Below, piece by piece: positions 58,969 to 64,000 of a DNA stretch of 64,000 bases. The translations under genes were made by a program, and so were the position numbers. This DNA is from a virus. The stretch is from IMG/VR virus record IMGVR_UViG_3300042261_002158, positions 50,153-114,152 of that record. The stretch is one strand, 5' to 3'. The stretch's first letter is position 1. The number at the start of each line of letters is the position of its first letter. The notes beneath the pieces are model-generated. The model saw only the letters and a program-made list of their open reading frames with translations. It was not told where the DNA came from and ran no database searches.

Positions 58969-60177
58969 ATGATATTATTTTTTAACTCAGAAGAACAAAT
59001 TGCTGCTTCTCATGAAGAATATGGCTATGTCTACGAACATACATTTGATAAATTTGATGATACCACTAATACGATTTACTTCACAACTCCCTGTGATCAT
59101 GATCGTCGGGTAAAATCTTTAGAAAATAAAAAAAGCAATACCAAATTAAATGTTGTTAATCCCTATTCGATTGCTAGTTTGCCTGTTTTTCCTAAAAACA
59201 TTGGATTTATTGAGTTTGATGAAGTAGTGGATATTTTGTCTAAAGTGGAAAAAATTGATATTGGTATTTTGAATGCTATGTCCAATGCTATCGGGGATCA
59301 TTTAATTGGAATGCAAGCTTTTGCTTATTTCCAAAATAAGCTGGCCGAGACATTTCCAGATAAAGAGATCAAGATTTCTTTGTATCAATTTAACCCCTAC
59401 CACGTTCAAAGTATTACTGTTCAATGGCAAGGTAAATTTCAACATGTTTTTATGTTGCCGAATCGAGTCTCTAAATTATGTCAACATAATGCCTTTATTG
59501 ATTTGGGGACTTTATTGTTAAGAGAAAACTTTGACAATCAACCAATGATTGATTTCTTTTTAGGAGCATTGTCTATTGATCCTTCAACGGTTCCTGTTGA
59601 GGCAAAACGTGTTAAATATCAGGTCAATCCACAGGCCAAGAGACAAGCACAAGATTTATTTGTTGTTTTGAAATCTTCAAAAAGACCTATTTTATTGTTT
59701 CATAATACATCTACTAGTCCAATACGTTCTATCAATACAATTGAATCAATAAGAATCATTAAGGAGATTTTAAATAAATCTGATTATTTTGTAGTAACTA
59801 CATCACATTCTGATTTTCAACATCCTCGTTTCTTAAGTTTGTCTAAATATTCGCAAAGATTAGATGATTTTGCAGCGATAATTTCTCAAGTAGATGCCAT
59901 TGTAACTGTAGATACTTCAACTTATCACATTGCAGATGCCTTCAATATACCTACAGTAGTATTGTTTACTAGCATTCAACCAGAGTATAGAATTAAATAC
60001 TATCCTTATACACGAGCGATAATGCTAGAAGAAAAAGATGGTTTATTATGGGGAAGACACAAGATTGAAAATACAAAGTCTGAGACTCTAACACAATATG
60101 TCGATCAATTGTGTAAAAAAATTGATGTAGATCAAGTCTTACAATTAATTGAAGAGGCTAAAGTTGCCGCTTTTTAA
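58969..60177 (+). CDS. GT9-like glycosyltransferase
   Basis: 402 residues. N-terminal 90 residues unknown; then SNAIGDHLIGMQAFAYF (donor-side glycine/His), and a C-terminal AIVTVDTSTYHIADAFNIPTVVLFTSIQPE segment characteristic of heptosyltransferase-like GT9 proteins. The third such protein in the window. Starts 1 nt after the sulfotransferase-like stop. Confidence 0.65.
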   Translation: MILFFNSEEQIAASHEEYGYVYEHTFDKFDDTTNTIYFTTPCDHDRRVKSLENKKSNTKLNVVNPYSIASLPVFPKNIGFIEFDEVVDILSKVEKIDIGILNAMSNAIGDHLIGMQAFAYFQNKLAETFPDKEIKISLYQFNPYHVQSITVQWQGKFQHVFMLPNRVSKLCQHNAFIDLGTLLLRENFDNQPMIDFFLGALSIDPSTVPVEAKRVKYQVNPQAKRQAQDLFVVLKSSKRPILLFHNTSTSPIRSINTIESIRIIKEILNKSDYFVVTTSHSDFQHPRFLSLSKYSQRLDDFAAIISQVDAIVTVDTSTYHIADAFNIPTVVLFTSIQPEYRIKYYPYTRAIMLEEKDGLLWGRHKIENTKSETLTQYVDQLCKKIDVDQVLQLIEEAKVAAF

Positions 60178-60895
60178 TGATTTCGGCCATCACATTTTGT
60201 GCTTCTAGATAACCGTCAATGCATTCGCCGCAATCCATCCACTTGCCTTGCAATTCTACTATCTTCAATTGTCCTTTTTGCAAAAAATGCGAATTCACAT
60301 CGGTGATCTCTAATTCTCCACGAGAAGATGGAGAAAGTTGCTTGATGAAATCCCAAACCGTGCTGTCGTAGAAATACAATCCGGTTGCGATTAGATCAGA
60401 AGTGGGATTCTTTGGCTTTTCCACGATTTGTAATACTTTCCCATTTTCGTCTTGGACAATAACGCCATATTGTTCTGGGTGTTTGACATGTGTGCCAAAG
60501 ATGATTGCTCCTACAGGATTTTTCTCAAAATCTTTGACTACATTTTCGAAGGTGTTTTCGAAAATGTTATCTCCCAACAACAAAGCAACAGGATCGTCTC
60601 CTGCCCACTCTTCTGCTAGTCCCAAAGCATCAGCAATGCCTCTTGGCTGGGATTGGTATCGATAGTGCAAATGCTTCAGACCAAATTCTTCGCCGTTTCC
60701 TAGCACTCTTAAAAAATCGCTAGCTGAATTTCCTCCACAAACAATCAAAATATCTGTAATGCCAGAATTAACCAACAATTCAATGGCATGATAGACCATT
60801 GGTTTGTTGTAAACTGGCAACAAATGTTTATTTGTAGGAATGGTGAGAGGTGAAAGTCGTGTTCCACTTCCGCCAGTTAGAATAATGCCCTTCAT
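60158..60895 (-). CDS. rmlA: RmlA-like glucose-1-phosphate thymidylyltransferase
   Basis: 245 residues. MKGIILTGGSGTRLSPLT start (GGxGTRLxPLT signature), KHLLPVYNKPM, LLGDNIFE and VEKPKNPTSDLIATGLYFYD are the nucleotidyltransferase motifs; the WMDCGECIDG segment is near the end. E. coli RmlA is about 290 residues, so this is a short form. Would make dTDP-glucose or a similar activated sugar for glycosylation. Overlaps its upstream neighbour by 4 nt. Confidence 0.85.
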   Translation of the reverse strand: MKGIILTGGSGTRLSPLTIPTNKHLLPVYNKPMVYHAIELLVNSGITDILIVCGGNSASDFLRVLGNGEEFGLKHLHYRYQSQPRGIADALGLAEEWAGDDPVALLLGDNIFENTFENVVKDFEKNPVGAIIFGTHVKHPEQYGVIVQDENGKVLQIVEKPKNPTSDLIATGLYFYDSTVWDFIKQLSPSSRGELEITDVNSHFLQKGQLKIVELQGKWMDCGECIDGYLEAQNVMAEIIKKRQL

Positions 60896-62019
60896 TTTAC
60901 CTCCTGAATATATTTAATTAAATCATGATTTATACTATCAAACACTGAGCCCCAATCTTGGAGATTTGTTTGTCGATATAATTTAACCGAAGGATACCAA
61001 GGTGTTTGATCTCCTGATATGCCAAATCTCCAATCACAAAGATAAGGGCTTAAAACCCATACATTTTTTCCCATTGCTGCTGCTAATGGAAAAACAACTG
61101 TTTCCACAGTAATGATCAAGTCCATCGAATTAATCATCACCGCCAAATCATAAATGTCATTGATTCTTGGTCCTAATTCAATGATATTTGGGTCATAAAC
61201 CGGCTCGGAATTATGCAGATTATACAGTTGTACGTTTTCATTTAATATCTTTTGAAACCATTTAGGATTCACATTTCTGCGAATATCATTAAAACTATTA
61301 GGATTGCCTTTGGCAATTATTCCAATTTTAAAGGAGTCAAGTTCCCATTTTGTCTCAATATTAAAAGTATTCGTTTGAGGTATTGGCTCAAAAATCTTGA
61401 GCAATTTAGGCAAACTCATACTGGTAGTATGAAAATCAAATTCAGGCATACAGTCTGTACTGATATGTTCTTTGGGAATGGTTTGGAATCCTTGCAAATT
61501 AAACAATTTTTCTAATTTTCCAGCACAACTTAGTACGATCTGGCAATTAAACCTTTTTTGTAATTCTTGAATGTAAGGAACGAACATGATTTGATCGCCT
61601 AAACCCTGTTCACAAAAAACCAACAATCTTTTTCCCTCTAACGAGGCTACTCCGTCCCAAGCTCGATCTTTGAAGATTCTACGATAGGCAATCATGGTAT
61701 CGTATAGATCAAACCTTTTTTCATAGAATTCCCACATTTTTTCGTATTGTCTTAAATGCATAAGACATCTAAGAATACAATCAAAAGTCATACGGGAAGG
61801 AAAGTAGTCATAGGACTTCATAAACATATCCAAAGCTAATTGGATACGTTTGCCGTCTTGGAATTGCATAGCAGCATTGAAGCATTGTTCTGCTTTATCG
61901 TCATGATATTGCTCTTTGAGTATTTTAAGAGCTTTTCGCATCAATACTTCTGCTGATTCAAATTCGGATTTTTCCTGAAAATTTACCGCTTGAGTTAATA
62001 ATTGAATAGCTTGCTGCAT
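60892..62019 (-). CDS. TPR-linked GT9-like glycosyltransferase
   Basis: 375 residues. N-terminal 110 residues are TPR-type helical repeats (ALKILKEQYHDDKAEQCFNAAM). Then KRLLVFCEQGLGDQIMFVPYIQEL, FKIGIIAKGNPNS, ITVETVVFPLAAAMGKNVWVLSP and DWRFG...WYPSVKLYRQ, the signatures of the TPR-glycosyltransferase family. Closely related in layout to the gene at 47281. Its start is divergent from the gene at 62036. Confidence 0.75.
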   Translation of the reverse strand: MQQAIQLLTQAVNFQEKSEFESAEVLMRKALKILKEQYHDDKAEQCFNAAMQFQDGKRIQLALDMFMKSYDYFPSRMTFDCILRCLMHLRQYEKMWEFYEKRFDLYDTMIAYRRIFKDRAWDGVASLEGKRLLVFCEQGLGDQIMFVPYIQELQKRFNCQIVLSCAGKLEKLFNLQGFQTIPKEHISTDCMPEFDFHTTSMSLPKLLKIFEPIPQTNTFNIETKWELDSFKIGIIAKGNPNSFNDIRRNVNPKWFQKILNENVQLYNLHNSEPVYDPNIIELGPRINDIYDLAVMINSMDLIITVETVVFPLAAAMGKNVWVLSPYLCDWRFGISGDQTPWYPSVKLYRQTNLQDWGSVFDSINHDLIKYIQEVK

Positions 62020-62023
62020 TACA

Positions 62024-62029
62024 TATAGT
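62024..62029 (+). promoter_or_regulatory. TATAGT hexamer 6 nt before a start codon
   Basis: TATAGT (within ACATATAGTA), six bases, ATG 62036. The mirror-image ACTATATG faces the divergent gene at 62019. No Shine-Dalgarno. Confidence 0.4.
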
Positions 62030-62035
62030 AGTAAT

Positions 62036-62533
62036 ATGTTTATTGAATCAAGCTTACAAGACCTTTATTTATCAACTGTATCAGCATTTCCACAATGTGG
62101 GCTGAGACAAAACGCTACACACCCAATTATCATTAAAAACTTGACCTGGGTGCCATTTTTAGGTCTTAAAACTTTATTTGTCAAGAGTTTAGCTCAAAAT
62201 GAAGAGCGTGAGTATAATCCCATTATTCTCTTTAAAAATGTCAATTATGATGGCAACGAAGTGCTTTTAAAGGCCAGTGATGGTAAACAATACAACTTTG
62301 ACAGAATTTCTTTAGAAAATTCAGATGTTTTAGTGCGGTGCAATTGCAAGGATTTTTCTTATAGATTCAATTTTTACAACCATTTGGACAAATCATTGTA
62401 TGGCAGAAAACGTACCAAATACGAATCAAAAGGTGGTCCTCCAGCTAATCCAAGTGAACTACCTGGAGCTTGTAAACACTTATGGAAAACCGTCCATGTT
62501 TTAAAAGAGGCTAAAATCTTTGTTGAATTTTAG
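62036..62533 (+). CDS. Protein with SWIM-like zinc motif
   Basis: 165 residues. VRCNCKDFSYRFNFYNHL...GACKHLWKTV has the CxC...CxH arrangement of SWIM zinc fingers with a long insert. SWIM domains bind nucleic acid or proteins and occur in recombination mediators. Short-leader promoter layout. Confidence 0.55.
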   Translation: MFIESSLQDLYLSTVSAFPQCGLRQNATHPIIIKNLTWVPFLGLKTLFVKSLAQNEEREYNPIILFKNVNYDGNEVLLKASDGKQYNFDRISLENSDVLVRCNCKDFSYRFNFYNHLDKSLYGRKRTKYESKGGPPANPSELPGACKHLWKTVHVLKEAKIFVEF

Positions 62534-62555
62534 TTGCTGGTTATTCTTTTAAAAT

Positions 62556-62816
62556 ATGAAAATTACTCCTATTGCTGTAAAGTCGCTTTTAGAAATTATG
62601 GACGCTAGAGGTCTAAATACTAAAGAGTGGTGCCTGGAAATACGAATTTTAGATAATGGTGTTGTAGGCATTGGGTTTAACAAGGTGGAAAGGGATTTTA
62701 TTTTTGGGGATTTAGGCATTGCCATTGATGAGCGTGTGGACACAGAAGGTTTATTAATTGATTTAGGAGAAATAGATGGCAAGAAAGGATTGATATTTTC
62801 GTCGGAGCAGGAATAA
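62556..62816 (+). CDS. HesB/IscA-like fold protein lacking cysteines
   Basis: 86 residues. MKITPIAVKSLLEIM, CLEIRILDNGVVGIGF and DFIFGDLGIAIDERVDTEGLLIDLGEIDGKKGLIF follow the A-type iron-sulphur carrier pattern, but the three conserved cluster cysteines are missing. HesB-like genes are known in cyanophages; this one probably does not carry a cluster in the usual way. Confidence 0.45.
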   Translation: MKITPIAVKSLLEIMDARGLNTKEWCLEIRILDNGVVGIGFNKVERDFIFGDLGIAIDERVDTEGLLIDLGEIDGKKGLIFSSEQE

Positions 62817-62834
62817 ATATATTTAGAGGTGTTT

Positions 62835-63710
62835 ATGAATCAAAGAACTCTTGTTTTAATATTCTGCTTAATTGCTTGTGTTTATGGAGTTGTTGTTGGT
62901 TACGATCTGGTGAAAAAGGCTCGTGCCAAGCAGACTCAATCGGGTCAAAAGTCTAATTGGGAATGGAGTAACGATTGGAATAAGATTACTCCTGAGGCTC
63001 CTAAAGACGAAAAGCCAAAAGATCTTCCTATTCCTGAAGATCCCCAGAATCCCTCAGATATTTCTGTGAAAGATTATCAGGATGCGATCAAAAAGTCTGA
63101 AGAGTATGGAATGCCAATCTTGTTATTTTTTGAAGCAGAGTGGTGTACATGGTGCCAAAAATTGAAAAAAGAAACTCTTACTGATTCAGATGTAAAAATT
63201 GCACTTAAGAATTATTTAGTGGTCAATATTGATGCTGACAAGAACAAGGACTTAGTGAAGGAATTTGAAGTAAAATATCTTCCTTATTATGTTATCACCA
63301 ATGCTCAGAAAAAGAATCTTAAGGCAGATGGCGGTTTTAAGAACGCCAAAGACTTTGTTGCTTGGTTAGACAATCCTAATTTATACAAACAACCCAAAAA
63401 ATCTTTGCCTAAGAGTGAAATTCAGCCTGAATCGCCAAAACCTGAGACTCCTGATTCAGAGTCTCCAATTCAGAAAAGCCCTCGTAAGAAGCTGTTGAAC
63501 TGTAGTCCTGCTCAGGTGTACTATACAGTTCCTGAAAACGCTTCATATATTATGACAGAAGAAACTCCAATTCAAGCTTCATATATTCAAGCAGAAACGT
63601 CTAACAACGTTTATTACTATGTTCCAAACACTGTTTATTATGGAGGCTTTAGATCTGGTATAAGATCTGGTTTTCGTTTTGGTGGTTGTAATATTGGCGG
63701 CTGTAATTAA
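62835..63710 (+). CDS. Membrane-anchored thioredoxin-like protein
   Basis: 291 residues from ATG 62835 (AGAGGTG upstream). A hydrophobic signal anchor (RTLVLIFCLIACVYGVVVGY), a Trp/Pro-rich linker, then a thioredoxin domain with FFEAEWCTWCQKL (C104, C107) and a YLPYYVITNA cis-Pro-type segment. The C-terminus is Pro-rich and then Tyr/Gly-rich (YYGGFRSGIRSG). Would face the periplasm and reduce or make disulphides, perhaps for host envelope or virion proteins. Confidence 0.7.
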   Translation: MNQRTLVLIFCLIACVYGVVVGYDLVKKARAKQTQSGQKSNWEWSNDWNKITPEAPKDEKPKDLPIPEDPQNPSDISVKDYQDAIKKSEEYGMPILLFFEAEWCTWCQKLKKETLTDSDVKIALKNYLVVNIDADKNKDLVKEFEVKYLPYYVITNAQKKNLKADGGFKNAKDFVAWLDNPNLYKQPKKSLPKSEIQPESPKPETPDSESPIQKSPRKKLLNCSPAQVYYTVPENASYIMTEETPIQASYIQAETSNNVYYYVPNTVYYGGFRSGIRSGFRFGGCNIGGCN

Positions 63711-63931
63711 CTTAATATTAAACTTAAGTGAGTTTCACCAACGTCAGATAAGATAGTTAGACAACATTCTCTGGTAAAGTTGTCAAAGCTATCTATATGC
63801 CATTGATCATCATTTAATGATTGTAGGTATGTTTTAATAGAAGAGTCATCTGAAAAATATGCCAGTAGCGTGCTTTTGCTGATATTTAATCTATTAATAC
63901 ATGCAGTTCTTTTTAAAGTTGTAGTAGACAT
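63707..63931 (-). CDS. Small hypothetical protein
   Basis: 74 residues, helical, with a C-C pair. No ribosome site; TATATAAT ends six bases before the ATG. Overlaps the convergent thioredoxin-like gene by 4 nt. Confidence 0.5.
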   Translation of the reverse strand: MSTTTLKRTACINRLNISKSTLLAYFSDDSSIKTYLQSLNDDQWHIDSFDNFTRECCLTILSDVGETHLSLILS

Positions 63932-63937
63932 ACTATG

Positions 63938-63945
63938 ATTATATA
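63938..63945 (-). promoter_or_regulatory. TATATAAT octamer 6 nt before a start codon
   Basis: Minus-strand TATATAAT, six bases (CATAGT), ATG 63931. Same layout as 11571-11578. Confidence 0.45.
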
Positions 63946-63963
63946 GAAACTGAGGATATAACT

Positions 63964-64000
63964 TTGGAAGACTGTTATTTTTTTGTCGAAATAGATTCAG
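63964..64000 (+). CDS. Possible partial gene at the right edge
   Basis: TTG at 63964 with GAGGA 7-10 nt upstream opens a frame (MEDCYFFVEIDS) that runs off the window. Too short to be sure. Confidence 0.3.
   Translation, partial: MEDCYFFVEIDS

Noticed and set aside
1-64000. tRNA genes
   Set aside because: No stretch with a GTTCGAATCC-type T loop plus matching acceptor and anticodon arms was found by eye. A tRNAscan run would be decisive.
1-64000. CRISPR array or transposon
   Set aside because: No regularly spaced direct repeats of 25-40 bp outside coding repeats, and no transposase-like gene or flanking inverted repeats seen.

Overview
This window looks like part of the genome of a large, AT-rich double-stranded DNA phage (roughly one-third GC by eye) with a T4-style replication and recombination toolkit. 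Evidence: closely packed, often overlapping genes; runs of small unknown genes; a UvsW-like helicase, DnaB/gp41-like helicase, UvsX/RecA-like recombinase, gp32-like ssDNA-binding protein and family-A DNA polymerase; a large glycine-rich adhesin-like protein. The standard code is used (TAA, TAG and TGA all end genes). I saw no tRNA genes, CRISPR arrays or transposons. The host is probably Gram-negative: the phage carries an HldE-like heptose enzyme, several GT9 (heptosyltransferase-like) proteins, an RmlA-like nucleotidyltransferase and a GspH-type pseudopilin. A Planctomycete-type host is possible but only a guess, from the Ala before the pseudopilin FTLVE motif.

Layout. 0-11.6 kb, minus strand: small unknown genes; UvsW-like helicase; a tandem array of four paralogous repeat-protein genes (19 repeats of about 60 residues) plus one decayed copy; a methyltransferase-like gene; a GHKL ATPase (rIIA-like size). 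11.6-12.2 kb: no gene, but a strong sigma70-type promoter followed by a GC-enriched, hairpin-rich stretch that looks like a large structured non-coding RNA. 12.2-27 kb, mostly plus strand: polymerase, possible gp55-like sigma, helicase, possible UvsY-like protein, HhH-GPD glycosylase, ssDNA-binding protein, recombinase, amidoligase-like enzyme and a Hel308-like helicase. 27-34 kb: about 25 small genes, including zinc ribbons, a dATP/dGTP diphosphohydrolase-like protein and a two-unit RWPEAE repeat protein. 34-39.4 kb, mostly minus: TnsA-like nuclease and a set of genes with a shared short N-terminal motif resembling the T4 capsid-targeting sequence. 39.4-43 kb: DHFR, pseudopilin, HldE, HNH protein, two more tagged proteins. 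43-51 kb: a complete PrkA-YeaH-SpoVR set interleaved with a methyltransferase and a glycosyltransferase, then a GMP reductase/IMPDH-family enzyme and a sulfotransferase-like protein. 52-64 kb: ClpP-like protease, an N-terminal half of DNA polymerase III alpha that ends just before the catalytic aspartates, PspC-domain protein, glycine/SPS-repeat adhesin, a glycan module and a membrane-anchored thioredoxin-like protein.

Two regulatory themes stand out. Replication genes have sigma70-like promoters (TTGACA/TTGAAA with 16-17 bp spacing) and strong hairpin-T terminators. Many genes in the 35-43 kb and 62-64 kb stretches instead have a TATATAAT-like octamer, in several cases only 3 or 6 nt before a start codon with no Shine-Dalgarno. 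This resembles T4 late promoters and fits the candidate gp55-like gene. All functions are assigned by reading motifs; no database search was possible.
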